Source of the DNA: Vibrio hepatarius
GTDB taxonomy: Bacteria > Pseudomonadota > Gammaproteobacteria > Enterobacterales > Vibrionaceae
Direction: 5' to 3'
DNA: 64,000 nt
Assembly: GCF_011806575.1 (NCBI RefSeq)
Contig: NZ_JAATOO010000005.1
Span: forward strand, 159,699 to 223,698
Part shown: positions 9,954 to 20,009 of the stretch, piece by piece
How positions within the stretch are numbered: position 1 is the first letter of the stretch
Layout of the letters: every line of letters starts with the position of its first letter
Translations under genes and position numbers: made by a program
Notes under the pieces: model-generated
The model's database searches: none
Told to the model about the DNA's origin: nothing
What the model saw: only the letters and a program-made list of their open reading frames with translations

Positions 9954-11249
9954 ATGAACGCTCTAGAATTTACAGATGCAGGGGTTCGATACACCCCACA
10001 CACTTTTCAAGTTCCACTCGATTATTCTGACGAAACCAAAGGTCGTATTGAGGTCTTTGCACGCGAGCTATCACTTGTGTCAGATACGGATAATAACAAG
10101 CCTTGGCTGGTCTACTTTCAAGGCGGCCCGGGTTTTCCATCACCTCGCCAAAACGGACACAATGGTTGGGTAAAGCGCGCGCTGCAACAGTATCGCGTGT
10201 TACTGCTCGACCAACGAGGAACGGGTAACAGTTCGGTGATACACAGCCAAACGCTGAGCCATTTAAGTGCAGAAGCGCAAGCTGATTACCTGACTCACTT
10301 TCGCGCCGATAACATCGTGCGCGACGCCGAATTTATCCGCCAACAATTTAATGTCGACAAATGGGCCATTTTAGGTCAAAGCTTTGGTGGTTTCTGCTCG
10401 CTCACTTACTTGTCGATGTTCCCTGACAGTCTTTCACGCAGCTATATAACGGGCGGGGTACCTTCTATCTCTCGTCACGCAGACGACGTATATCATGCAA
10501 CGTTCAAGCGCACGATGGAGAAGAACCAAGCCTTCTTGCAGCAGTTTCCGCAAGCACAGCAAATGTGTCAGAAAATTGCTGACCACCTACTGGAAAACGA
10601 AGAGTTTCTGCCAAACGGACAACGCTTTACCGTAGAGCAGTTTCAGCAGATTGGCATTAATTTCGGTGGAAGTGATACATTTTTACCGACGTACTACTTG
10701 CTGGAAAATGCACTGATCGAAGTCAACGGGAAAGCCCAGCTGCGCTACGAGTTTCTTAACCAAATGCTGAGCCAGCAAAGCTTCCAGACCAATCCGATCT
10801 ACGCGATCTTGCACGAATCGATCTACTGTCAAGGTTTTGCGTCCAACTGGAGTGCTCATCGTGTACGCCAAAGCCATGATGCGTTCAACTACCAATCCGG
10901 TAAACCGTTCTACTTTACTGGTGAAATGGTCTTCCCTTGGATGTTCGAACAATACCATTGTTTGAAGCCGCTACAGCAAGCCGCGCAGATTTTGGCCGAG
11001 AAGCAGGATTGGTCACCACTGTACAATGCAGAGCAACTGGCAAACAACAAAGTACCCGTCAGTTGTGCGGTGTATGCCGATGATATGTTTGTCGAGATGG
11101 ATATCAGTCGCGAGACGCTTGCGCTCATGCCAAACGCCAAAGCGTGGATTACCAACGAATACGAGCACAACGGTCTTCGAGCCGATGGTGAGCGTATCTT
11201 GGATAAGCTGATCGAAATGGGCGAACAAACCGCCGCGACACTGGCGTAA
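9954..11249 (+). CDS. pip: Prolyl aminopeptidase (proline iminopeptidase, S33 family)
   Basis: 431 aa alpha/beta-hydrolase. It shows the oxyanion region YFQGGPGFPSPR, the LLLDQRGTGNS strand, the nucleophile elbow GQSFGGFCSL, and the C-terminal catalytic histidine in NEYEHNGLR. From memory it aligns along its whole length with the Aeromonas-type enzyme, which starts where I place Met1; TTG (9888) and ATG (9915) starts in the same frame have poor spacing to a ribosome binding site. It removes N-terminal proline from peptides, probably in the cytoplasm as no signal peptide is visible. Convergent with the LysR gene downstream. Confidence 0.88.
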   Translation: MNALEFTDAGVRYTPHTFQVPLDYSDETKGRIEVFARELSLVSDTDNNKPWLVYFQGGPGFPSPRQNGHNGWVKRALQQYRVLLLDQRGTGNSSVIHSQTLSHLSAEAQADYLTHFRADNIVRDAEFIRQQFNVDKWAILGQSFGGFCSLTYLSMFPDSLSRSYITGGVPSISRHADDVYHATFKRTMEKNQAFLQQFPQAQQMCQKIADHLLENEEFLPNGQRFTVEQFQQIGINFGGSDTFLPTYYLLENALIEVNGKAQLRYEFLNQMLSQQSFQTNPIYAILHESIYCQGFASNWSAHRVRQSHDAFNYQSGKPFYFTGEMVFPWMFEQYHCLKPLQQAAQILAEKQDWSPLYNAEQLANNKVPVSCAVYADDMFVEMDISRETLALMPNAKAWITNEYEHNGLRADGERILDKLIEMGEQTAATLA

Positions 11250-11255
11250 AATCCA

Positions 11256-11291
11256 AGCCTCAAGGCAGCCCATTTCGATTGTCTTGAGGCT
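11256..11291. terminator. Possible hairpin between convergent genes
   Basis: AGCCTCAAG (11256-11264) pairs with CTTGAGGCT (11283-11291). Neither side has a clear U-tract, so it is a stem-loop of uncertain terminator strength between pip and the LysR gene. Confidence 0.4.
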
Positions 11292-11294
11292 CAA

Positions 11295-12209
11295 CTATAG
11301 ACAGCATTCCGTACAGTGGTGATTTTCTAAAATCGCATTGATCAATTTGGTCGCCGCCAGTGAGTGCTCGCCTTTCTCCATCACGGTTAAGTGAAACTCC
11401 GCTTCATACTCTAGTTCGGGGACAGTGATTTTCGCCAACTCGCCCCTTTGCACCCAGATCGCGGCATAGTGATCAGGTAAATAGCCGATAAAGTTGCCTG
11501 ATAGCAATAGGTGAGCCGTTGCTTCCATATTGGTGGTACTGGCAATGTGCGGCATGACTTTTCGGTGGCTCAGTGGTGTGATGTGGTGAGACAAACCTCG
11601 GTCAACCAACGAAAATTCGCCAAGGTCTTCAATAGATACTGGCTTAGCCCGAGATAAAATAGGATGACACGTACTGCAATACAAACTTTGATGTTCGCTA
11701 AATAGCGGCGTGTAGATAAGTCCGTCTTTGTGTACTTCTGACGAAGTGATCCCGAGTTCAATCTTGCCGTCTAGCAGCATCATTTCGATCTGTTGGGAAT
11801 CCCACACTACGGTTTCTAATGTGACTTTAGGATGGCGTTCGCAAAAGGCTCTGATTGCTTGCTGGATATGGCAATCTGGGTTGGTTGCTAAGTTATCCGT
11901 CAGCGCGAGCGTGATATGCCCGTGCGAAACTTTACGAATGTTATCTATCTGATTCTCAAAGCTGTTTATGCTCTCAAACAGATTTTTGCAAAGGGCATAA
12001 ACCTTTTCTCCATCCGGCGTCAGCCTAAAGCCACGTCTTCCACGCTGGCAGAGCGTCATCCCCAACCTCACTTCAAGGTCGTGCATACGGGTGCTAATGG
12101 TCGATTGATGCATGTTAAGAGCAAACTGCGCAGCCGAAAAGCCGCCGCACTCAGTAATGGTAAGGAACACTTGTAACAGCTTTAAGTCAAAATCACTCAG
12201 TTTTCGCAT
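11295..12209 (-). CDS. LysR-family transcriptional regulator
   Basis: 304 aa. N-terminal winged helix-turn-helix (residues about 7-65; FLTITECGGFSAAQFALNMH then QSTISTRMHDLEVRLG), followed by a periplasmic-binding-protein-like effector domain. It faces the racemase/carrier operon across 560 bases of non-coding DNA, which suggests, without proof, that it controls that operon. A hairpin with ACGGG/CCCGT arms and a T-rich tail lies in its presumed 5' leader (about 12240-12272). Confidence 0.88.
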   Translation of the reverse strand: MRKLSDFDLKLLQVFLTITECGGFSAAQFALNMHQSTISTRMHDLEVRLGMTLCQRGRRGFRLTPDGEKVYALCKNLFESINSFENQIDNIRKVSHGHITLALTDNLATNPDCHIQQAIRAFCERHPKVTLETVVWDSQQIEMMLLDGKIELGITSSEVHKDGLIYTPLFSEHQSLYCSTCHPILSRAKPVSIEDLGEFSLVDRGLSHHITPLSHRKVMPHIASTTNMEATAHLLLSGNFIGYLPDHYAAIWVQRGELAKITVPELEYEAEFHLTVMEKGEHSLAATKLINAILENHHCTECCL

Positions 12210-12769
12210 AACGGCCTAACGATGGTAATACAACATGAAAAAAGCAACGCACGGGTTCCCCCGTCAGGAAGATAGTAAGGGAAAGCGATTTAACCATATG
12301 TGATTGTATTCAAAGATATAGTGAGACTTGAGTTAGTCAGAAACCAGAGATAATTTTGCCGTGCGACTAATTATCCAATCGCACCGACGAGTGGTGGCAA
12401 AAGCCTTTAATTCGACATTAATAATTCAATCCATTTGCATACAATCTCGGGCGAGAAATCAATTGTTCCAAGACCTTTTTTTCATTCTGATAACTTGTTC
12501 ACATTCCGGATAACGCAAGCAAACGAGGGGGATGGAAACACGATTTAGGCGCATCATATATTCCATTCCAAAACTAATAACTCCTTTAAAATCAGTCAAC
12601 AAACCACAAAAGCAAACTAACTCCAACCACAGACGACCAATGCGCACCCACACTCTAAACTGGTTCGATACATCGAGAATCGGCAAAGTATCCTCGCTCA
12701 ATACGTAATTTATCTCGATAAAAACTAAGCGCTAAATAACCACTAGAACAAAAAACACAAGGTGGTGAA
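12210..12769. promoter_or_regulatory. 560-base intergenic control region, LysR / racemase operon
   Basis: There is no convincing gene. It contains a GTGCGA...TCGCAC stem-loop (about 12361-12387) and a short hairpin near 12253-12268 in the leader of the LysR gene. A minus-strand 80-codon frame (12459-12701) has no ribosome binding site or recognisable domain and was not called. The length suggests more than simple promoters, but I recognise no riboswitch. Confidence 0.5.
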
Positions 12770-13834
12770 ATGAACGCTTACCCAAGAATCAATATTCATT
12801 TAGATGCGATAACCGAAAACACCCAACACATGGTATCGGTATGTGCCAAGCACAACGTTAAACCAGCAGGGGTTACCAAACTCGCGTGCGCTTTACCTGA
12901 AGTAGCCAACGCTATATTAGCAGGCGGCGTTACCTTGCTGGCGGACTCTCGCCTTAGCAATCTAAAGAAAATTAAAAACCTACGTAGCCAAACCTTGTTG
13001 CTACGCCTGCCAGCGCTGAGCGAAGTCGATGACGTGGTCGAGTATGCAGATATCTCCCTCAATTCTGAATTGGTCACGCTTCAAGCCCTGTCTGATGCGG
13101 CGCTGGCGAAAGGTAAGCGCCATCAAGTGATCGTAATGCACGATCTCGGTGACTTACGCGAGGGTGGTTTCTTTGAAGAGGAAACGCTTGCTCTTTGCCG
13201 CGAAGCGATTCATCTGCCTGGTATTGAACTCGTAGGTCTGGGAACCAACCTCGCCTGTTATGGCGGTGTTGAACCAACTTACGACAATCAAAATCAACTC
13301 GTCGCCTTAGCGCGTCAAATAGAAGAAGACAACGACATCGCTTTCCAGGTCATCTCCGGCGCGAGTTCCGCTGGTCTTGGGTTGATGATGCGCAGTGAGT
13401 TGCCAAGTGGTGTGAATCAACTCCGTTTGGGGGCGTCATTGCTGATGGGTATAGGCTTGAACGACGATCCCGTGCCGCACACGCGCCAAGATACCTTCCA
13501 GCTTGAAGCTGAGATCATCGAGATCAAAGTGAAGCCTTCTGTACCGGTAAACTCCACCGCACTTGATGCCTTTGGTAACAAACCTGAATTCGTCGATCGT
13601 GGATTTCGTCGCCGCGCGTTGTGCGCCATCGGTAAGCAGGATGTGGATATCAGCCAAATCACTCCAGTAGACAAGAACATCATCGTGATTGGCGGCAGCA
13701 GTGACCATCTGATCCTCGACATCAACGATTGCAGCCAAGATTACAAAATCGGCACGCCAGTGAAATTCGATTTGTCATACAGCGCGGTGCTGCAGTGTAT
13801 GACCTCAGAATACGTTTATAAGCATATGATTTGA
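12770..13834 (+). CDS. PLP-dependent amino-acid racemase, alanine/ornithine racemase family
   Basis: 354 aa with start ATG after AAGGTGG. The N-terminal fold-III PLP barrel has the Schiff-base lysine at residue 37 (VTKLACALPEV), followed by ADSRLSNLKKI, LREGGFFEEE and GLGTNLACYGG, as in ornithine-racemase-like proteins. The ending (VLQCMTSEYV) also fits that subfamily better than canonical Alr. It should interconvert L- and D-forms of an amino acid; ornithine, lysine or another substrate cannot be separated by eye. The next gene, 41 bases downstream, is an ArcD/YfcC-type carrier, suggesting uptake or exchange of the racemase substrate. Confidence 0.85.
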   Translation: MNAYPRINIHLDAITENTQHMVSVCAKHNVKPAGVTKLACALPEVANAILAGGVTLLADSRLSNLKKIKNLRSQTLLLRLPALSEVDDVVEYADISLNSELVTLQALSDAALAKGKRHQVIVMHDLGDLREGGFFEEETLALCREAIHLPGIELVGLGTNLACYGGVEPTYDNQNQLVALARQIEEDNDIAFQVISGASSAGLGLMMRSELPSGVNQLRLGASLLMGIGLNDDPVPHTRQDTFQLEAEIIEIKVKPSVPVNSTALDAFGNKPEFVDRGFRRRALCAIGKQDVDISQITPVDKNIIVIGGSSDHLILDINDCSQDYKIGTPVKFDLSYSAVLQCMTSEYVYKHMI

Positions 13835-13875
13835 AACCTTAACACGCGCCCAATTTGGGTAGCTAAGGAAGCCCC

Positions 13876-15288
13876 ATGTTTAAAATTAAAAAATTTCCCA
13901 ACACTTTTACGATCCTTTTCTTTCTAATCGCACTATTTGCTCTGCTCACTTACATTCTCCCAGCGGGGAAATATGTCCGCGAAATGAACGCACAACTTGG
14001 TCGAGAAGTGCCGATTCCAGGCTCTTACGAGATTATTGAAAGCTCGCCACAAGGTGTTTTCGAAACCTTAATGGCACCGATTTCTGGCTTTTACGACCCT
14101 GTTTCAGGTGTGATCGGCGCAATAGACGTCAGCTTGTTTGTCCTTATGGTGGGGGGCTTTTTAGGTATCGTGACCAAAACAGGTGCGATCGATACTGGTA
14201 TTGCGCGCATCATGGTGCTACTCAAAGGGCGCGAGATTTACATGATCCCGATTCTAATGGTTTTGTTTGCGTTAGGAGGGACTTCCTATGGTATGGCAGA
14301 GGAGTCCCTCGCTTTTTACGGTCTGATGATCCCCATCTTTATGACCGCGCGATTTGACCCATTAGTGGCTGGTTCCGTCAGCGGGATCGGAACAGGGGGG
14401 GGGACGACGCGTTCAAAAAGGAAAAAAGGGGGGAAGGGGATCGCCTCCAACGCAGCAATTGTCGATTTCATTAGTGGTATCGAGCTACGCTTTATTATTC
14501 TTGCGATTGCTTTGGTGGTTGCGACTGCCTACGTAATGCACTACGCAAGAAAGGTTCAGCGTGACCCAAATGCGTCATTGGTGGCGCACCTACGTAAAGA
14601 CCACGAAGCACATTTCCTTGCGGGCAAACCATCTGGCGATGACCTTGCGCCGCTGACTTTGGCACAAAAAGGCGTTCTGGTGCTTTTCATCCTAACCTTT
14701 GTGATCATGATTTACGGAGTATCCGTGTTAGGTTGGTGGATGGCCGAAATGGCAACGCTGTTCATCTTTATGGGGATTCTGTGTGGCTTAGTTGGCCGAC
14801 TAAAAGAAGATGATTTGATCAACTCTTTTGTCGCGGGTGCAGCGGATCTTATCGGCGTGGCATTGATTGTCGGGGTTGCTCGCGGGATTGTTGTGGTTAT
14901 GGAAGCGGGCAACATCACCGATACCATCTTAAGTTACGCAGAGAGCCTAGTCGCAGGCAAAAGCAATGTGTTGTTTATCAACACGGTTTACTGGATTGAA
15001 ATGCTGCTCTCATTTATCGTGCCGTCCACCTCTGGTTTGGCGGTGATGAGTATGCCAATTTTGGCGCCGTTAAGTGACTTCGCCAATACTGGTCGCGAGT
15101 TAGTGGTAACCGCATTTATGAGCGGAATCGGCACCATCTTGTTTGTGACACCAACCTACGGCGTTCTGATGGGTGGCTTAGCCATCGCCAAGATCCCGTA
15201 TATCACATGGCTGAAGTTTATCGCTCCACTAGTCGCATTCTTTATTGTGCTAAACAGTATCGTACTGTCCGTCGGTGTTTCACTTTAA
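13876..15288 (+). CDS. YfcC/ArcD-type amino-acid carrier with an anomalous internal stretch
   Basis: 470 aa polytopic membrane protein; start after AAGGAAGCCCC. FTILFFLIALFALLTYILPAG near the N-terminus, FALGGTSYGMAEESLAFYGL (about residues 133-152) and FIVPSTSGLAVMSMPILAPL are YfcC-family hallmarks. Residues 174-188 (bases 14395-14439) instead read G/K/R-rich: nine consecutive G at 14395-14403, then A and G runs, encoding GGG, AAA and AAG codons where the family normally has a hydrophobic TLGSTINPFAT-like re-entrant motif, before IASNAA resumes. The overall spacing is family-normal, so a local base-calling or assembly error is suspected; otherwise the carrier is probably inactive. Forms an operon with the racemase. 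Confidence 0.85.
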   Translation: MFKIKKFPNTFTILFFLIALFALLTYILPAGKYVREMNAQLGREVPIPGSYEIIESSPQGVFETLMAPISGFYDPVSGVIGAIDVSLFVLMVGGFLGIVTKTGAIDTGIARIMVLLKGREIYMIPILMVLFALGGTSYGMAEESLAFYGLMIPIFMTARFDPLVAGSVSGIGTGGGTTRSKRKKGGKGIASNAAIVDFISGIELRFIILAIALVVATAYVMHYARKVQRDPNASLVAHLRKDHEAHFLAGKPSGDDLAPLTLAQKGVLVLFILTFVIMIYGVSVLGWWMAEMATLFIFMGILCGLVGRLKEDDLINSFVAGAADLIGVALIVGVARGIVVVMEAGNITDTILSYAESLVAGKSNVLFINTVYWIEMLLSFIVPSTSGLAVMSMPILAPLSDFANTGRELVVTAFMSGIGTILFVTPTYGVLMGGLAIAKIPYITWLKFIAPLVAFFIVLNSIVLSVGVSL

Positions 15289-15314
15289 CCTCATTACTAG
15301 AGTCCAGTAAAAAC

Positions 15315-15348
15315 AAAGCCCTCAATGTTACTTGAGGGCTTTTTGTTT
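15315..15348. terminator. Bidirectional terminator between carrier and ulaG
   Basis: AGCCCTCA (15317-15324) and TGAGGGCT (15333-15340), with AAA before and TTTTGTTTT after. Serves the racemase/carrier operon and, in reverse, ulaG. Confidence 0.85.
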
Positions 15349-15373
15349 TCTAGAGAGACCAGCCAGTCACCTA

Positions 15374-16552
<1,179 letters not shown>

Positions 16553-17308
16553 TTACACGAGTATGACTTGTGTTCCTTGGGCTTCTATCGCTTTTATCAC
16601 GTCTTGATTAGCGCTCTTTCCCGTGATCAAAATGTCAATTTTCTGAGCTGGACAGAAAAGCATGCCGGTTCGTTGACCGACTTTAGAGCTATCCACGACC
16701 ACAACTAACTTGTCAATTTGCTCAAGCATCTGCTGCTCTGCTACCGCGGTGAGCATGTCAGCTTTATAGAGTCCCGCTTCGGTTAACCCTTTACCGGAAG
16801 TGAACATCCAATTGCCGGCATAACTGCTCAGAGAGTTTGGCGCAGGATTTAAGAATATGTTTTGCGCGCGGTTGTATTGGCCGCCGATGATGATGACATC
16901 GTCATGGTCTCCATTGATAAGATAACTCGCCAGCGGGAAGTAGTTGGTGACGATTTGTACGTCTTGACCACACAGCTTTTGTCCTAACAAGAATGCGGTC
17001 GAACCGCAGTTGATCACGACACTATCGCCTGGCTGACAAAGTTCAGCCGCTTGCAAGGCAATCAAAGACTTTTCTTCGTAATGTTCGGTGCTGTTAATGT
17101 TCAGCGGGGTCCATTTTTTCTTTTTCGCTTCAACACGCTCCGCACCATTGCGCACTTTACGCAACTTACCTAACTCATCTAACTTTGAAATATCGCGTCG
17201 AGCTGTCGCGGGTGAGACGTTGAAACGCTCAATGATGTTCGCGACATTAATCGTCTGATTTTCTTCTAATAAAGACAGAATACCGTTGTGTCTCTGCACT
17301 TCGTTCAT
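16553..17308 (-). CDS. ulaR: DeoR-family repressor of the ascorbate regulon
   Basis: 251 aa (the same length I recall for E. coli UlaR) from the ATG at 17308, preceded by AGGGTG. N-terminal DeoR helix-turn-helix (VANIIERFNVSPATARRDI, about 26-45), then a sugar-phosphate-isomerase-like effector domain with VVINCGSTAFLLGQ and MFTSGKGLTEAGLYK, both close to UlaR. It is expected to repress ulaG and ulaA transcription until L-ascorbate 6-phosphate binds. The phased TGATT repeats between it and ulaA are the likely operators. Confidence 0.95.
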   Translation of the reverse strand: MNEVQRHNGILSLLEENQTINVANIIERFNVSPATARRDISKLDELGKLRKVRNGAERVEAKKKKWTPLNINSTEHYEEKSLIALQAAELCQPGDSVVINCGSTAFLLGQKLCGQDVQIVTNYFPLASYLINGDHDDVIIIGGQYNRAQNIFLNPAPNSLSSYAGNWMFTSGKGLTEAGLYKADMLTAVAEQQMLEQIDKLVVVVDSSKVGQRTGMLFCPAQKIDILITGKSANQDVIKAIEAQGTQVILV

Positions 17309-17353
17309 TTTTATCACCCTATTCAATTCAAACTCACCGAAATGTCTATCTAG

Positions 17354-17411
17354 TGATTACATGGTGATTACCTGTGATTCATTTTGATTCTATTAATCAT
17401 ACATCTGATTG
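17354..17411 (+). promoter_or_regulatory. Five phased TGATTN repeats, probable UlaR operator (ulaR side)
   Basis: TGATTA at 17354 and 17365, TGATTC at 17375 and 17385, TGATTG at 17406. Spacings are 11, 10, 10 and 21 bases, that is one or two helical turns, so all copies face one side of the helix. Such tandem direct repeats are typical of DeoR-family operators. Assignment to UlaR is inference from position. Confidence 0.6.
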
Positions 17412-17542
17412 TCAAACATACGAACGAAGAAAACGTCACCCTCATCACATAAAATCATAAGCTATTGTTTTTATTAAAAATATTAAATTTAGACGTGATC
17501 AATGTATCAATTATTTGGATTTTTAGAGCGCTAAATTGACAA

Positions 17543-17588
17543 AAATCAAAATAATCACAAATGAGCATTGCGTGATTACTTTTGATTG
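17543..17588. promoter_or_regulatory. Second TGATT repeat cluster, probable UlaR operator (ulaA side)
   Basis: Two copies on the minus strand (at 17543-17548 and 17552-17557) face two on the plus strand (TGATTA 17573, TGATTG 17583, 10 bases apart). It begins about 150 bases upstream of ulaA and forms the second half of a two-site operator. Confidence 0.5.
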
Positions 17589-17694
17589 TTAAAGTTTAAT
17601 TCGTGAGCAATAACTGAGTGGATTCTTACCGATTTAAGGAATCACCTCTGACCTACAAACGATTACAAATACAATTCAATCAAGGGGTAAAGAT

Positions 17695-19455
17695 ATGGAG
17701 TTCTTATACGACATCTTCTATATTTTTTACAGCCAAGTAATGACCAAGGCCCCACTGCTACTGGGCTTGGTGACATTCATTGGCTATTGGCTGCTGAGAA
17801 GAGACACCACCACCATAATCAAAGGAACGATCAAAACGATCGTGGGTTTTATGCTGGTGCAAGTGGGTGCTGGCACCCTCGTTGCGGGTTTTAAACCTGT
17901 GATATCAAAACTATCCGAGTTTCATGGATTAACGGGTTCAGTGATTGACCCATATACTTCTATGATGGCCACAATGGAAGCCATGGGCGACAACTACTCT
18001 TGGGTAGGCTATACCGTTCTTATTGCGCTTGGCATCAATATCCTTCTTGTTCTATTCCGTCGCTTCACCGGTATTCGAACTATTATGCTGACTGGTCATA
18101 TCATGTTTCAGCAAGCGGGTTTGATCGCGGTCTTTTACCTTGTGCTTGGGGCAAGCATGTGGGAAACCATCATTTACTCAGCGGTACTCATGGCACTGTA
18201 TTGGGGCATTTCGTCCAACATCATGTTTAAGCCGACTGAAGCGGTCACTGGCGGAGCAGGTTTCTCGATTGGTCACCAACAGCAAGTTGCCTCTTGGATC
18301 GCCACCAAAGTGGCACCGAAACTCGGCGACAAGAATGACAGTGTTGACCACCTTGAACTGCCAAAATGGCTACACATTTTCCATGACAGCATCGCCGCGA
18401 CTGCTATCGTGATGACCGTCTTCTTTGGCATTATCTTACTGTCGTTCGGCCTTGATAACCTTCAAACAATGGCGGGAACTACGCACTGGAGCATCTACAT
18501 TGTCGAAACTGGTCTTAAGTTCGCGGTGGCAATTCAAGTGATTGTCGCTGGTGTACGTATGTTCGTTGCAGAACTTTCTGAAGCATTTAAAGGTATCTCA
18601 GAACGCGTAATTCCTAATGCAGTCTTAGCGATTGACTGCGCCGCTATCTACGCATTTTCTCCTAATGCGATGGTATTTGGTTTCATGTGGGGTGCATTAG
18701 GTCAGTTTGCCGCAGTACTCGCGATGCTGGCATTTGATGCGCCAATTATGATTATCCCAGGCTTTATTCCTATGTTCTTCTCCAACGCAACGATTGGCGT
18801 TTTTGCCAACCACTTTGGAGGCTGGAAAGCGGTCATGAAAATCTGTTTTGTGATGGGGATTATCGAGGTACTCGGTTCTGCTTGGGCTATCCACCTATTA
18901 AGCCAACAAGGCACAGAGTTCAGCGGTTGGATGGGTATGGCTGACTGGGCGTTAGTGTTCCCACCAATCATGCAAGGTCTATCAGCATCGAAAATGTTCT
19001 TCTTCGTCTTGGTTGGTCTGTCTTTTGTTTACATGTTCTTTGCCTCTCGCCAATTACGTGCCGAAGAAGATGCACAGGGCACAGTGGCAGTCAGCGAAGA
19101 ACCAGAAGTGCTCGAAGCCGTAGAACAAGCGATCAAAGCCAGCGACGGTATCCGCCCAGTGAGTATCTTAGCGGTGTGTGGTAACGGCCAAGGTTCGTCA
19201 ATGATGATGAAAATGAAGATTGGCCAATACCTCGAGAAGAAAGGCATTCCTCATGTGATGGATTCGTGCGCAGTCTCAGATTACAAGTCCAAGCTTGCCA
19301 GCACAGATATTATTGTCTCGTCGAAGCACCTTTCGGCGGAGATGGACCCAGGTGAAGGCAAGTATGTTCTTGGAGTACAAAACATGCTTAACCCGAACTC
19401 CTTCGGTGACGAACTACTCGACATCATCAATAAGAACTTTGCATCCGTAAAATAA
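17695..19455 (+). CDS. ulaA: L-ascorbate PTS permease, fused IIC-IIB (UlaA-UlaB)
   Basis: 586 aa; start after AAGGGGTAAAGAT. Residues 1 to about 450 are the UlaA-type IIC channel ([16 protein letters not shown] region as [27 protein letters not shown], and about ten membrane segments). After a charged linker, residues about 487-586 are a lactose-type IIB domain with phospho-cysteine 495 in [18 protein letters not shown]. In E. coli these are separate proteins UlaA and UlaB; here a single chain does both. It imports L-ascorbate as L-ascorbate 6-phosphate across the inner membrane, using the UlaC IIA encoded next. Confidence 0.96.
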   Translation: MEFLYDIFYIFYSQVMTKAPLLLGLVTFIGYWLLRRDTTTIIKGTIKTIVGFMLVQVGAGTLVAGFKPVISKLSEFHGLTGSVIDPYTSMMATMEAMGDNYSWVGYTVLIALGINILLVLFRRFTGIRTIMLTGHIMFQQAGLIAVFYLVLGASMWETIIYSAVLMALYWGISSNIMFKPTEAVTGGAGFSIGHQQQVASWIATKVAPKLGDKNDSVDHLELPKWLHIFHDSIAATAIVMTVFFGIILLSFGLDNLQTMAGTTHWSIYIVETGLKFAVAIQVIVAGVRMFVAELSEAFKGISERVIPNAVLAIDCAAIYAFSPNAMVFGFMWGALGQFAAVLAMLAFDAPIMIIPGFIPMFFSNATIGVFANHFGGWKAVMKICFVMGIIEVLGSAWAIHLLSQQGTEFSGWMGMADWALVFPPIMQGLSASKMFFFVLVGLSFVYMFFASRQLRAEEDAQGTVAVSEEPEVLEAVEQAIKASDGIRPVSILAVCGNGQGSSMMMKMKIGQYLEKKGIPHVMDSCAVSDYKSKLASTDIIVSSKHLSAEMDPGEGKYVLGVQNMLNPNSFGDELLDIINKNFASVK

Positions 19456-19494
19456 ATGCATCACCTAACCATAGATAACAACGCAGGTGCCGGG

Positions 19495-19516
19495 ACACTG
19501 GCACCTACTCTGGAGA
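19495..19516 (+). other. Intercistronic stem-loop ulaAB-ulaC
   Basis: AGGTGCC (19495-19501), loop, GGCACCT (19510-19516), with no U-tract, just before the ulaC ribosome binding site (GGAGATAGAAC). Possible mRNA-stability or translation-coupling element adjusting the ratio of IICB to IIA. Confidence 0.4.
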
Positions 19517-19523
19517 TAGAACA

Positions 19524-20000
19524 ATGGGATTGAAACAATCATTGATCGATAACAACTCAATCAAGTTGCAAGCACAAGCCTCCAACTGGCGTGAGGCCAT
19601 CAAAATTGGCACCGACATGTTGGTTGCTTCTGGCGCAATCCAACCGTGTTATCACGATGCGATCATCAGCAGCGTCGAAGAGCTTGGTCCATACATCTGT
19701 ATTGCTCCTAACTTAGCTTTGCCCCATGCGCGCCCAGAAAATGGCGTTCTTCGTACCGCTTTCGCATTAGTGACGCTTGAAAAGCCCATCTTTTTTGAAG
19801 GGGAAGAGGAACCTGTCGATGTGTTGATCACGCTGGCAGGCAGCTCTTCTGATGAGCACATGGAAGGGCTGATGGAAGTGACGCAAGTGCTTGATGATGA
19901 AGAGAGCGAAACTGGCGTCGATCTGGATAAACTTCGTCACTGTCGAACCACATTGGATGTATTCAAAGTGATTGATGATGCTCTCGAGACTAACGCTTAG
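19524..20000 (+). CDS. ulaC: L-ascorbate PTS IIA component
   Basis: 158 aa; start preceded by GGAGATAGAAC. Mannitol/fructose-type IIA domain with the phospho-histidine 68 in NLALPHARPENGV. It accepts phosphate from HPr and passes it to the IIB domain of the upstream fusion. Located 68 bases downstream of that gene and 9 bases before ulaF in one operon. Confidence 0.95.
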   Translation: MGLKQSLIDNNSIKLQAQASNWREAIKIGTDMLVASGAIQPCYHDAIISSVEELGPYICIAPNLALPHARPENGVLRTAFALVTLEKPIFFEGEEEPVDVLITLAGSSSDEHMEGLMEVTQVLDDEESETGVDLDKLRHCRTTLDVFKVIDDALETNA

Positions 20001-20009
20001 GGGGAAATC

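Larger units (their letters stand above)
17309..17694. promoter_or_regulatory. ulaR-ulaA divergent control region
   Basis: 386 AT-rich bases with no gene, separating the ulaR-ulaG unit from the ulaAB-C-F-HAD-D-E operon. It contains two clusters of TGATT repeats, listed separately, one beside each promoter, an arrangement that would allow a repressor to bridge both by DNA looping. Confidence 0.75.

Noticed and set aside
12300..12420. Possible riboswitch in the racemase leader
   Set aside because: Some stem-loops are present but none of the conserved lysine or glycine riboswitch elements I know are found.
12459..12701. 80-codon minus-strand frame in the LysR/racemase gap
   Set aside because: No ribosome binding site, no recognisable domain, and an unusual Trp/Arg/Cys composition; likely chance.
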